From Sulfotelmatobacter sp963788225 (lineage in GTDB: Bacteria > Acidobacteriota > Terriglobia > Terriglobales > Acidobacteriaceae): a DNA stretch of 64,000 nt. Within the stretch, counting starts at the first letter, position 1. Every line of letters starts with the position of its first letter. Below the pieces are notes generated by a model. It made no database searches and had not been told where the DNA came from. It was given only the letters and a program-made list of their open reading frames with translations. The DNA is taken from positions 372,001 through 436,000 of the forward strand of contig CAWBGI010000002.1 in the NCBI GenBank assembly GCA_963788225.1, read 5' to 3'. Below are positions 23,234 to 31,574 of this stretch, in pieces. Made by a program: the position numbers and the translations under genes.

Positions 23234-24647
23234 ATGAAAACCTTTATCTCACCGCAAATGGCGGCACTGGCTGTGATGTTCTGCATCGCAACGACCGTCG
23301 CCTCGCCCGCGCAGACCTTCAAGAACCTGAACAATTTCGCCACGAACACTGGAGCTTTCCCTTTCCCGGGGCTAGTGCAGGGCACCGACGGCAATCTTTA
23401 CGGGGCAACCTCGTTCGGCGGTACGTCCCACTGTGGCCAACCCTGCGGCACGCTCTTCAAAATGAGCCTCAATGGCACTTTGACCACACTCTATAACTTC
23501 GGCACGGCGATCGGTGACGGTTTTAACCCCACTGCCACCCTTCTCCAAGATACTAACGGCGATTTCTATGGCACTACCCAGGAAGGGGGAACACAAGGGA
23601 CCGGCAACATCTTTTAGGGTGACTTCAGGCGGAGCGATGGCCTCACTTTACGCGTTCGGGGACGGTGTCTCTGGCGAGTACCCTTCCGCTACAATGGTGC
23701 AGGCCCCGAGCGGGGATCTCTACGGGACAACCCCGCAGGGTGGTGCCGGTTTTGGCACAGTCTTCAAGACCACCGTAGAGGGCAGCGTAACCACGCTCCA
23801 CTTTTTCGAGGGCTCCGATGGAGACGGGCCCTGGGGCCTGATGTTGGCTGCGAATGGAGATTTATACGGAGTCACCTACGAAGGCGGAGCGTACGGCCAG
23901 GGTACAATTTTCCAAATCACAGTCACCGGCGAACTGACCACGCTGTACAACTTCTGTTCCCAGACAAGCTGCACCGACGGCGCATATCCCTACGCGGCGC
24001 TGGTGCAAGGCAATGACGGGATCTTCTACGGAACAGCCGGCGGAGGCGGCGCGCATGGCGACGGAGTCGTTTTCAAAATGACTCCAGCCGGCGTAGTAAC
24101 AACGCTGCATAGTTTCGACGGCACGGACGGCAATGGCCCGTTCTCTGGGTTGGTGCTGGGCAGTGATGGGAATTTCTACGGGACGACCCTTTACGATGGA
24201 GCCAGCACCGGCGGCAGTATCTTCAAAATGACGCCAGCCGGAACACTGACAACGCTTCACGACTTCGATGGTGCTGACGGTAGCTACGCCTCTGGCACCC
24301 TGCTCCAGGCAACCAACGGGACCTTTTATGGCACGACCGGCTTTGGTGGATCCTGCACTTCAGCCAGCAATGGTTGTGGCACGGTCTTCGGCCTCGACAT
24401 GCGCCTCCGCCCATTTGTGGCGACGCGACCTACCTTCGGCGGGGCGGGGACGACGGTCGTTATCCTGGGAAACAGTCTTACCGGCACTACGTCCGTGAGC
24501 TTTAATGGAACTGCGGCTGCGTTCGCGGTGGTTTCAGGTACCGAGATCACTGCGACGGTGCCTGTTGGTGCGAGCACGGGCACTGTACAGGTAATAACGC
24601 CCAGCGGCACGCTGAATAGTAATGTGCAATTTCACGTTAGCCTGTAG
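23234..24647 (+). CDS. secreted Gloeo/Verruco-repeat protein with IPT/TIG domain (frameshifted)
   Basis: A paralogue of the gene at 3443. A signal peptide (residues 1-27, ending SPAQT) precedes tandem DGNLYGAT..GG...GTLFKMSLNGTLTTLYNF repeats, and an IPT/TIG domain ends it (GTTVVILGNSLTGTTSVSFNG). The frame breaks at a TTTT run, 23612-23615: GTGNIF meets a stop, but with three Ts it reads on as FRVTSGGAMASLYAFGDG in the other frame to 24647. Restored length is about 470 residues. A homopolymer error or slippage-based on/off switching would both give this. An AAGGAAA ribosome site precedes the ATG. Confidence 0.82.
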
Positions 24648-24663
24648 GCTGGGTCGGAGTTTC

Positions 24664-24722
24664 AGATCCTTCGACTCCGTGAGAGCCTCGCGTTGCGAGG
24701 TTCTCACTACGCTCAGGATGAC
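24664..24722. repeat. interspersed palindromic repeat
   Basis: AGATCCTTCGACTC ... GCTCAGGATGACA ends surround a hairpin GAGAGCCTCGC-GTT-GCGAGGTTCTC (24682-24706). It lies between converging genes (repeat protein and efp), so it may also terminate both. The framework is a common type of bacterial intergenic repeat. Confidence 0.55.
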
Positions 24723-24732
24723 AAATTGAATT

Positions 24733-25293
24733 TTACGCCCGCGACAAATACACACCCTCAGCCGTATCCACTTTGATCTTCTCGCCTTCGTTGATGAACG
24801 GCGGCACCTGCACGACCAGCCCGGTTTCGGTCTTCGCGGCTTTGGTGACGCTGGATGCGGTCGCGCTCTTCAGTCCCGGCTCGGTCTCGATCACGGTGAG
24901 TTCCACCGTCTGCGGCAGCTCGATGCCCACGGCCTTGCCGTCGAAGAATTCCACCTTGATTTCGAGGTTGGCGATGAGGTAATCCACGGCGTCGCCCAGA
25001 ATCTCTTTGCTCAGGTACGTCTGCTCGTAGTTCGCCGTATCCATGAAGTAGTAATTGTCGCCTTCGGAGTAGAGGAACTGCATGTCAACTTCGTCCACGT
25101 TGACCTTTTCGATGGGGTCGGGCGAGCGAAAACGGTGCTCGAACATGGCGCCGGTGCGAAGGTTGCGCAGCTTGGCCTGGATGAAGGCACGCAGGTTGCC
25201 GGGCGTGCGGTGTTCGACGGCGAAGACAGAGTGCAGATCATTGTTGTGCTTGATGATCATGCCGGGACGCAGTTGGGTGGCAGGGATCGACAT
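24733..25293 (-). CDS. efp: translation elongation factor P
   Basis: A 186-residue EF-P that relieves ribosome stalling at proline runs. Domain I is SIPATQLRPGMIIKHNNDLHSVF, domain II includes MDTANYEQTYLSKEILGD, and domain III ends GLVVQVPPFINEGEKIKVDTAEGVYLSRA. The tip loop reads HRTPGNLRAF: the position equivalent to the modified Lys34 of E. coli is Asn33, and no Arg of the EarP type is at the tip. It may act without known lysine or rhamnose modification. The ATG at 25293 begins the homology. Confidence 0.94.
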   Translation of the reverse strand: MSIPATQLRPGMIIKHNNDLHSVFAVEHRTPGNLRAFIQAKLRNLRTGAMFEHRFRSPDPIEKVNVDEVDMQFLYSEGDNYYFMDTANYEQTYLSKEILGDAVDYLIANLEIKVEFFDGKAVGIELPQTVELTVIETEPGLKSATASSVTKAAKTETGLVVQVPPFINEGEKIKVDTAEGVYLSRA

Positions 25294-25590
25294 CGCTGGA
25301 AACAATCTCCTCAAAAATAATGCGGTTTGCTGAGCTGACGGAAGGCGGGGAGGGCCACATTTTCCGCCGTGCCAATTCTGTCGCACCAGTCCGAAAAGTT
25401 ATTTTACACTCAGGCCGCCGGAAAGGAAACCTTCCCGAAGCTGCATTCATCGTAACGAGGCCACATTCGTTGCGCCGGGTAGATTCGCCAGCGCTCTTGT
25501 GGAGGACTAGAATTACAGGCTGGCGAGAGGATTGCAGCCGGCGCGGAGTTGGTCCGGGTTTTCCCGCCAATTGGAAACGAGGTCAACATT

Positions 25591-25917
25591 ATGAGCTTTG
25601 GACGTTATGAATCATCTGAGGGAAGCAACATAGGGACAGCCGTCACTTTCTTTCTGATCGGGCTCGGCGCAGGAGCCCTGACGGCCCTGGCCCTGGCGCC
25701 GAAAACGGGCAAGCAATTCCGCCGCGACCTGAAACGCGGCTATGAAGACGCCAGAGACGCGGTGCAGGATTGGACCGAGGACGCGAAGGACCGGGTCCGC
25801 GACGCGAAAGAACGAGTGCGCGATGTGGCCGAGCGCGGCGCCGACATGGCGGAAGGCCTGCGCGATGTGGCGCGCGAGAAAGTGGAGCCACTGCGGCGAG
25901 TGATCAACCGCGGCTAA
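25591..25917 (+). CDS. YtxH-domain protein
   Basis: A 108-residue protein with one N-terminal membrane helix (TAVTFFLIGLGAGALTALAL), the APKTGKQFRRDL signature of YtxH/Gvp-like stress proteins, and a long charged amphipathic helix with KERVRDVAERGADMAEGLRDVAREK repeats, probably a coiled coil. Such proteins are linked to general stress but have no defined activity. It converges with the AMIN-domain gene, with 6 bases between stops. Confidence 0.82.
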   Translation: MSFGRYESSEGSNIGTAVTFFLIGLGAGALTALALAPKTGKQFRRDLKRGYEDARDAVQDWTEDAKDRVRDAKERVRDVAERGADMAEGLRDVAREKVEPLRRVINRG

Positions 25918-25923
25918 ATAGTT

Positions 25924-27282
25924 CTAGCGGAAGATTCCGGCGAAAAATCTTCCGATGCGGTGCAGCAGGCGGTTGTGCTCGGGCTTCGGCTGCGGGCTGG
26001 GAGCCGGCGGCGGTTGCACCTGTGGTTGTGGCTCAAGCTGGATTGGCCTGGATACGGTTGCCGCCGGTGGCAGAGCCGCCACCTCGTCTGCAGGTGCAGG
26101 CGGGGTTCGCTTCCTGCCTTCGAAAACGATTGGCGCGTCAACTTGGATGTGAACGTCACCCGGCTGCGAAGGCGGCAGGGGACGGGTTTCGGGTCCGTTC
26201 GAGAGCGTCTGAGTTGAGCTACTATCCGCCGATGAGTCAGAATCTTTTGTCGCCGGTGGAGGCGCTTCTGTTTTCTGGATGGGCACAGGCGGCGGACAGC
26301 CACATTCGAGCGGGACATTAGTGTCGATCTTGTCGATCCGTCCCGAATGAAACACCGCCTGCTCGGTTGGTTTCACCTTGTAGACCTGGTCCCCAATCAA
26401 CTCTGCGACCAGCGCCGAAGATGTGTTGCCGTTCAGTCCCCGCACACAGGTGTTGCCGTGCGAGTCCGTGCTGATGGCGAAGTGGAATTCTCCGGGACCC
26501 GCGAATAGGATGCGGAAGTCGGGGGTAAGCACGGTATCGGCCGAGGCGTCGAGCGCGTAGTGCGTCTCCAGCGCGCCGGCGCTCAGGCCCAGCATGAGGT
26601 CTTTCGTATTCTTCGAGGGCGTTACCGAAACCGTTGTGCCGGGGCAAACCCGGACCTCGCCTCCACGTGACAGCGCCAGGATCGCGGTTTCGCTGCCGGC
26701 GGTCAGCGAGGATCCTGCCGCGAACCGCTTATCGGCCACCACGACCTCGCCGACACCGCTCGTGACCGGCACAACCGCTGTCGCAGCTGCGGGTAACAAT
26801 GACAACGCCTTCGGCGGCTGGAACTGTGTTTTTTTGGCTGTGTTGGGGTCTTCCGGCGCTTTGAGCCGCACCATCAGGCGATTGCCGGCGACATCCCATG
26901 TGAAGCCGTAGGGAACCAGAAGGTCGAGCACAATCCTGGTGACTGGAGGTTCTATCTGGTATTGTTCGGCCCGTATGGTCAGAATATTTTCCTGCAATAC
27001 GGGAATCCGCTTGCGCTTCAGACCCATGCGCGCGTTGGAGAGGTCCATCACCAGGCGCGGAGGCGAATCCAGCATTCGAATTGTGGGGACGACGGGGTGA
27101 GTGGAAACAACTTCCAGGGCGGGAACACCATGGTCCTGCACCACTCGTACGCTGCTGACAACCGCGACACCGGGCTTGAGGGAGTTTGTAGTTTGAGGTT
27201 TGGTTTTTTGCGATGAGGCCGTTGTCACCAGCAGCGCCGCCAGCAGCACAAGAACGACCCAGTGATCGCCAGATCGCGGCAA
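25924..27282 (-). CDS. exported AMIN-domain protein with FecR-like region
   Basis: A 452-residue exported protein. A signal peptide (residues 1-24) leads to an AMIN domain at about 40-145 (VRVVQDHGVPALEVVSTHP, PPRLVMDLSNARM, VTRIVLDLLVPYGFTWDVAGNRLMVRL), which binds peptidoglycan or guides envelope proteins. Residues 175-320 look like a FecR/LysM-free beta domain (GSETAILALSRGGEVRVCPGTTVSV). The C-terminal third is proline-rich and low-complexity (PPPAPSPQPKPE), ending in a basic RIGRFFAGIFR helix. Probably envelope-associated. Confidence 0.78.
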   Translation of the reverse strand: MPRSGDHWVVLVLLAALLVTTASSQKTKPQTTNSLKPGVAVVSSVRVVQDHGVPALEVVSTHPVVPTIRMLDSPPRLVMDLSNARMGLKRKRIPVLQENILTIRAEQYQIEPPVTRIVLDLLVPYGFTWDVAGNRLMVRLKAPEDPNTAKKTQFQPPKALSLLPAAATAVVPVTSGVGEVVVADKRFAAGSSLTAGSETAILALSRGGEVRVCPGTTVSVTPSKNTKDLMLGLSAGALETHYALDASADTVLTPDFRILFAGPGEFHFAISTDSHGNTCVRGLNGNTSSALVAELIGDQVYKVKPTEQAVFHSGRIDKIDTNVPLECGCPPPVPIQKTEAPPPATKDSDSSADSSSTQTLSNGPETRPLPPSQPGDVHIQVDAPIVFEGRKRTPPAPADEVAALPPAATVSRPIQLEPQPQVQPPPAPSPQPKPEHNRLLHRIGRFFAGIFR

Positions 27283-27398
27283 GGAAATCCCCTGAAACGA
27301 AGAACAGTTGAACCTTTAAAGAAACCTTATCACTTGTCAGAGGGCGAAAAAAGTGGCGGAGGGGGTCCGAAAGGCCGCTGGCAGTGCCAGAACCCGTT

Positions 27399-27728
27399 TC
27401 AGCTCTGGGGCAGGAATTCGTACTCTTCAATGACTGCGGCTACCGCCATCTTGCCCTGGGCGGTGTTGTCCTCGATCCGCACCACCCGCCCTTTGCACTG
27501 CACGCGAATGCTCTCCGTGAGCGTGATTTCGGGCGGAAGCGTGAGTGTGAAGCCGATGGGCGACCCCTGCTCGATGGGCGAGTCCAGATAAAAGCAAATG
27601 CCGCGCGCGCTGACGTCGCGGATTTCAGCGGATTCGCCGTAGTTTGTAGCCTCGCCGCGGGCGACGGCTACCGGAATTCGGAGCCCGAAACGTCGTGCAG
27701 CCCTTTTCTCCTGCTGGGCCTCTGCCAT
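27399..27728 (-). CDS. PilZ-domain protein
   Basis: A 109-residue single PilZ domain, a cyclic-di-GMP receptor. It has the RxxxR-type motif RRFGLR (residues 12-17) and the D-x-S-x-x-G motif DVSARG (38-43), followed by GSPIGFTLTLPPEI and VRIEDNTAQGKMAVAAVIEEYEF. Both ligand motifs are intact, so binding is likely. It precedes the AMIN gene on the same strand with 116 bases between. Confidence 0.9.
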   Translation of the reverse strand: MAEAQQEKRAARRFGLRIPVAVARGEATNYGESAEIRDVSARGICFYLDSPIEQGSPIGFTLTLPPEITLTESIRVQCKGRVVRIEDNTAQGKMAVAAVIEEYEFLPQS

Positions 27729-27930
27729 GCGTTAACTCCAAAGCTAATGAAGTGGCGATTAACTATGTGCAAGGATGACGGTGAAGGGCCTGTCCCGTCA
27801 ATACCACCCTTGGGGATTGGGATGGCTCTTTCCGGCAGGTGGGAGGCGCGCTTGTAGTAAGCCGGGCAATTGTGGCTCTGATAGAGGCCATAAATAGTCT
27901 CTGCATGTAAACTTCACGCAGGACGGTTTC

Positions 27931-28521
27931 GTGGTCTTCGTTCTGGATAACTACGACTCTTTTACTTACAACCTGGTTCAGTATCTAGGGGAACTGGGGG
28001 CGAAGGTCGAAGTGCGCCGCAACGATCAGGTCACGGTGGAAGACGTCGAGGCGATGCGGCCGGAACGTATCGTGATCTCGCCGGGGCCGTGCACGCCGCA
28101 AGATGCGGGAATCAGCATCGCTCTGATCCGGCACTTCGCGGGCAAAGTGCCGGTGCTCGGCGTTTGTCTGGGACACCAGGCGATCGGCGCGGCGTTTGGC
28201 GGCCGGGTGGTGCGCGCTCCTCATCTGATGCACGGCAAGACCAGCGCAGTCATTCACGATGGCAAGACCATCTTCCACGGTCTGCCCATGCCAATGACGG
28301 CCACGCGCTATCACTCGCTCATCGTGGAGGAAAAAGATCTCCCCGCAGAATTAGAAGTCAGCGCATGGACCACGGAGAAAGACGGCTCACGCACGATTAT
28401 GGGTTTGCGGCACAGAGAGTTCGCAGTTGAAGGTGTGCAGTTTCATCCGGAGAGTGTGTTGACGGATGCAGGAAGGAAGTTAGTGGCGAACTTCTTAGCA
28501 GGGAGCAGGGTCAGGGGCTAG
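27931..28521 (+). CDS. trpG: anthranilate/para-aminobenzoate synthase glutaminase subunit
   Basis: A 196-residue class I glutamine amidotransferase starting with GTG at 27931. Motifs: VLDNYDSFTYNLVQYL, ISPGPCTPQDAG, the nucleophile in GVCLGHQAIG (Cys near 79), MHGKTS, RYHSLIVE and the His-Glu pair in GVQFHPESVLT. It passes ammonia from glutamine to TrpE (or PabB). The last residues (AGSRVRG) come from the heptamer repeat. It converges on trpE, with a four-helix-bundle gene between them. Confidence 0.93.
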   Translation: MVFVLDNYDSFTYNLVQYLGELGAKVEVRRNDQVTVEDVEAMRPERIVISPGPCTPQDAGISIALIRHFAGKVPVLGVCLGHQAIGAAFGGRVVRAPHLMHGKTSAVIHDGKTIFHGLPMPMTATRYHSLIVEEKDLPAELEVSAWTTEKDGSRTIMGLRHREFAVEGVQFHPESVLTDAGRKLVANFLAGSRVRG

Positions 28522-29048
28522 GGGTCAGGGGCCAGGGGCCAGTTTTTCCCATTTTGGGGATATCCACAGGGGAGATGTGACGCTTCTCACATCCACGAGC
28601 TTCGACGCGCGGAAAAATGCTCAGTATGAAATGTCTAGCGATGCCCCGCGTGCAATCCTATCGCGACTTGATAGTCTGGCAAAAATCGATTGAGCTGGTG
28701 CTTGAGATTTATCGGGCGACACAGGGTTTTCCCAAGGCGGAGACCTATGGACTGGTTTCTCAATTGAGACGAGCGTCGGTTTCCGTTCCTAGCAACATTG
28801 CGGAAGGCCACGCGCGATTGTCAACTGGCGAATTCAAGCAATTTCTAGGGCACTCGCGAGGTTCGCTAATGGAGATCGAAACGCAAGTTCTGATTTCACA
28901 AAGGCTCGGTTACATCAACTCCGGCCAATCAAGTATCTTGCTCTATCGTGCCACCGAGGTGGGCAAAGTCTTGAACGGTCTGCTTAGTTTCCTGGACAGA
29001 AAGTAGGCTATTTTACTTAATTTCCCTGACCCCTGACCCCTAGCCCCT
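28503..29048. repeat. inverted period-7 repeats flanking the four-helix-bundle gene
   Basis: Left block at about 28503-28543 and right block at about 29022-29048 share GGGGCTAGGGGTCAGGGG in opposite orientation, with extra 7-base units (GGGTCAG, GGGCCAG) around it. The left block forms the 3' end of trpG and the right block the 3' end of trpE. The enclosed 480 bases are the gene at 28617. The arrangement looks like an inserted cassette. Confidence 0.65.
28617..29006 (+). CDS. four-helix-bundle protein (S23/23S rRNA intervening-sequence family)
   Basis: A 129-residue helical protein: SYRDLIVWQKSIELVLEIYRATQGFPKAETYGLVSQLRRASVSVPSNIAEGHARLSTGEFKQFLGHSRGSLMEIE is the hallmark of the family first seen in 23S rRNA intervening sequences. 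A shorter start at 28641 (MPRVQSYRDL) fits family length better. Function is unknown. Its AT content is higher than that of its neighbours and it sits between inverted repeats, which points to acquisition. Confidence 0.85.
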   Translation: MLSMKCLAMPRVQSYRDLIVWQKSIELVLEIYRATQGFPKAETYGLVSQLRRASVSVPSNIAEGHARLSTGEFKQFLGHSRGSLMEIETQVLISQRLGYINSGQSSILLYRATEVGKVLNGLLSFLDRK

Positions 29049-30521
29049 GCCTCTAGCCATCTCCACTGCCCTCAACAGCGCCTGCGCCTTATTCATCGAC
29101 TCCTCGAATTCCCGCGCGGGATCAGAATCGGCCACGATTCCTGCTCCCGCCTGCAGATAAGCATGCTTGCCTTGCATGAGCATGGTGCGAATGCCGATGC
29201 AGGAATCGAGATTTCCGGCGAAATCGGCGTACAGCACCGATCCGCCGTAGATGCCGCGGCGCACCGGTTCGAGTGCTTCGATAATCTGCATGGCGCGGAC
29301 TTTCGGGGCTCCGCTCAGCGTGCCCGCGGGAAAACATGCGGCGAACGCGTCGAGCGCGCCGAGTTCCTTGCGCAGCGTGCCTTCGAGCGCCGAGACCAGG
29401 TGCATCACGTGCGAGTAGCGCTCGACATACATCAGGTCTTTCACTTTGACCGAGCCGTACTCGCTGACGCGGCCCAGATCGTTGCGGCCGAGATCGACCA
29501 GCATGACGTGCTCGGCGCGTTCTTTTTCGTCGCTGCGCATCTGCTGCTCGAGGCGCAGGTCTTCGGCCTCGTCCCGTCCGCGCGGATGCGTGCCCGCAAT
29601 GGGACGGTATTCCAGCTTGCGCCCGGTAACGCGCACCAGCATTTCGGGCGAAGAGCCGAGAATTTGCGTCTCGCCCATCCGCAAGAAATAAAGATACGGC
29701 GAAGGATTTACCTGGCGCAGGGCGCGGTAAAGATCGAAGGGCGCAACTCCGGGAACGAAGTCCAGCCGCTGCGAGAGCACGACCTGAAAAATGTCGCCCG
29801 CGGCAATGTATTCTTTGCAGCGCTCCACGCTGCGCAGAAATTTCGCGCGTGTAGTTCCTGCATGGATCTTGAGTTTCCCTGGTTTGGAATTAGTGGCTTT
29901 CCGCCACACCGCGGGACGCAACCCTGCAGCCAGCTTTCTGTCGAGAGCGGCAATGTCGCGAACCGCGCGGTCGTAGGCTCGGCGCGGGCTCTCCCGCGAA
30001 ACGTCCGCCGCCGCCACGATGTGAATCTGGTGGCGCAGGTGATCAAAGGCCAGCAGCCGGTCGAAGAACATCAGTTCGCAATCCGGCAGGTAGAGGTCGT
30101 CCTCCGCTCGCTCGCCAATCTTTTCCAATTGCCGCACGACATCGTAGGAAAAGTACCCGACGGCACCCGCAGTGAATGGTGGCAGCCCCGGCATCGCAGA
30201 TGGCTGATGCTCGCTCAACAAAAGCTTCACAAACTCAAAAACGTTTCCGTCGTGCCGTTCGCGCCGCCGTCCGCGTTCAATTTCAACAACGTTCCCCCGC
30301 GCCCGCAGCCGCATGTAGGGCCGCACCCCCAGAAAAGTGTAGCGGCCGATCTGCTCGCCGCGCTCGACGGACTCCAGCAGAAACGCGTGCGGCTCGTTTT
30401 CCGCAATCGAGAGAAAAGCGGAAACTGGCGTAAGCAGGTCGGCGCTTACCGATTTCACCACCGGCACCAGCGATGCCGCACGGGCCAGGCGCGAAAACTC
30501 CTTGAACTCGGGGTTGATCAT
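29040..30521 (-). CDS. trpE: anthranilate synthase component I
   Basis: A 493-residue chorismate-using enzyme of tryptophan synthesis. The N-terminal domain carries LLESVERGEQIGRYTFLG (feedback-site region). The catalytic domain has GDIFQVVLSQRLDF, SPEMLVR, PIAGTHPRGRDEAED, LVDLGRNDLGRVSEYGSV and FPAGTLSGAPKVRAMQIIE. TrpE and PabB are similar; the ELLESVE-type N-terminus favours TrpE. The ATG at 30521 starts the homology; the frame is open to 30782 but that overlaps the divergent membrane-protein gene. The last residues are repeat-derived. Confidence 0.93.
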   Translation of the reverse strand: MINPEFKEFSRLARAASLVPVVKSVSADLLTPVSAFLSIAENEPHAFLLESVERGEQIGRYTFLGVRPYMRLRARGNVVEIERGRRRERHDGNVFEFVKLLLSEHQPSAMPGLPPFTAGAVGYFSYDVVRQLEKIGERAEDDLYLPDCELMFFDRLLAFDHLRHQIHIVAAADVSRESPRRAYDRAVRDIAALDRKLAAGLRPAVWRKATNSKPGKLKIHAGTTRAKFLRSVERCKEYIAAGDIFQVVLSQRLDFVPGVAPFDLYRALRQVNPSPYLYFLRMGETQILGSSPEMLVRVTGRKLEYRPIAGTHPRGRDEAEDLRLEQQMRSDEKERAEHVMLVDLGRNDLGRVSEYGSVKVKDLMYVERYSHVMHLVSALEGTLRKELGALDAFAACFPAGTLSGAPKVRAMQIIEALEPVRRGIYGGSVLYADFAGNLDSCIGIRTMLMQGKHAYLQAGAGIVADSDPAREFEESMNKAQALLRAVEMARGRG

Positions 30522-30605
30522 GTGAAGGATGAGGCCGCCAGCGTCGGCAGGGCGTCGCGGTTCATTATAGGGGAGGCGCGTGGAGAGAGACGGGCGCGCG
30601 TTACT

Positions 30606-31415
30606 ATGGAAGCCATCATGCCCGCCCCCGCGGTTTTGGGTAAGGACGACAGCCCCACGCTGATCGCCATTTCGGCGCTGGCCTGCATTCTCCAGGATGT
30701 TCTGCACGAAGGCCTGGGCCACGGTGTGACCGCGTGGTTGAGCGGAGCCCATACCATTACCATCAGTACGGTCGCGCTGCAATGCGATATCGATACGCGC
30801 TGGATCTCAGCCAACGGTACGTTGGTAAACCTTGTTTTCGCGGGGATCTTCTGGCTCATCCTGCAAAAGCCGGGGCGCTATCGCCCCGCCACTCGCTACT
30901 TCCTCGTGCTGGCGATGATGGGCAATCTGTTCACTGGGACCGGCTATTTTTTGTTTTCCGGCGTGGCCAATTTTGGCGACTGGGCGGCGGTGATTCGAGG
31001 CTTGCAGCCCCACTGGATGTGGCAGACTGGGCTGGTTGTGCTCGGTGCGATTTCCTACTACGCCTCGATGCTTCTGGTAGGAGCGCAACTGAAGGCGTTT
31101 CGTGCCAAAGGGGAAGGGACGCGACGGCTGCGCGGACTATGCTGGACTCCCTACTTTACGGACGGCGTTCTCGCCGGTCTTGGGGGGCTGCTCAATCCGG
31201 CCGGATTGTTCTATGTTATCGCCTCGGCTCTGCCCTCGACCTTGGGCGCAAATGCCGGCCTGTTGAGCCTGCCGAGCATGTTGCGGCGATGGAGCGGCAG
31301 CGAACAAGAACCGGTCGGACCGATAGAGCGCAGCAGGGCATGGATCGCCGTAGGGGCTATCGGCAGCCTGGTGTTTATTTTTGTGCTGGGCCGCGGGCTC
31401 ACGTGGTCGCGCTGA
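30606..31415 (+). CDS. multi-pass membrane protein with HEGLGH motif
   Basis: A 269-residue protein with about six membrane helices (for example TLIAISALACILQDVL, LVNLVFAGIFWLIL, YFLVLAMMGNLFTGTGYFLF, TGLVVLGAISYYASMLLV, AWIAVGAIGSLVFIFVL). At the end of helix 1, LHEGLGHGVTAW is suggestive of a zinc site like that of M50 peptidases but has one residue more than HExxH. Asp in FGDWAAV could be a further ligand. I cannot assign a family. A second ATG at 30618 is possible. It is divergent from trpE. Confidence 0.72.
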   Translation: MEAIMPAPAVLGKDDSPTLIAISALACILQDVLHEGLGHGVTAWLSGAHTITISTVALQCDIDTRWISANGTLVNLVFAGIFWLILQKPGRYRPATRYFLVLAMMGNLFTGTGYFLFSGVANFGDWAAVIRGLQPHWMWQTGLVVLGAISYYASMLLVGAQLKAFRAKGEGTRRLRGLCWTPYFTDGVLAGLGGLLNPAGLFYVIASALPSTLGANAGLLSLPSMLRRWSGSEQEPVGPIERSRAWIAVGAIGSLVFIFVLGRGLTWSR

Positions 31416-31574
31416 GTAATCGTCACGTCCCGGTATTCAGATCGTCCTCGTCGTTATCCTGACTCTGCTGCGAAATCGGGTCCGGGAACCAATCCGGCAA
31501 TTGACTCGCGCCGCCCGCCGACGGAAGATACCAAAGAACACCCGGCAACCAGGCCCTCGTGTGGTCACGAGCCT

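Noticed and set aside
28503..29048. CRISPR array
   Set aside because: The repeats are 7-base units without spacers; no cas genes are nearby.
29163..30605. Long plus-strand open frame opposite trpE, continuous with the membrane-protein gene
   Set aside because: It is antisense to a well-conserved gene; Arg/His/Ala-rich shadow translation with no domain. Only the part from 30606 is credible.
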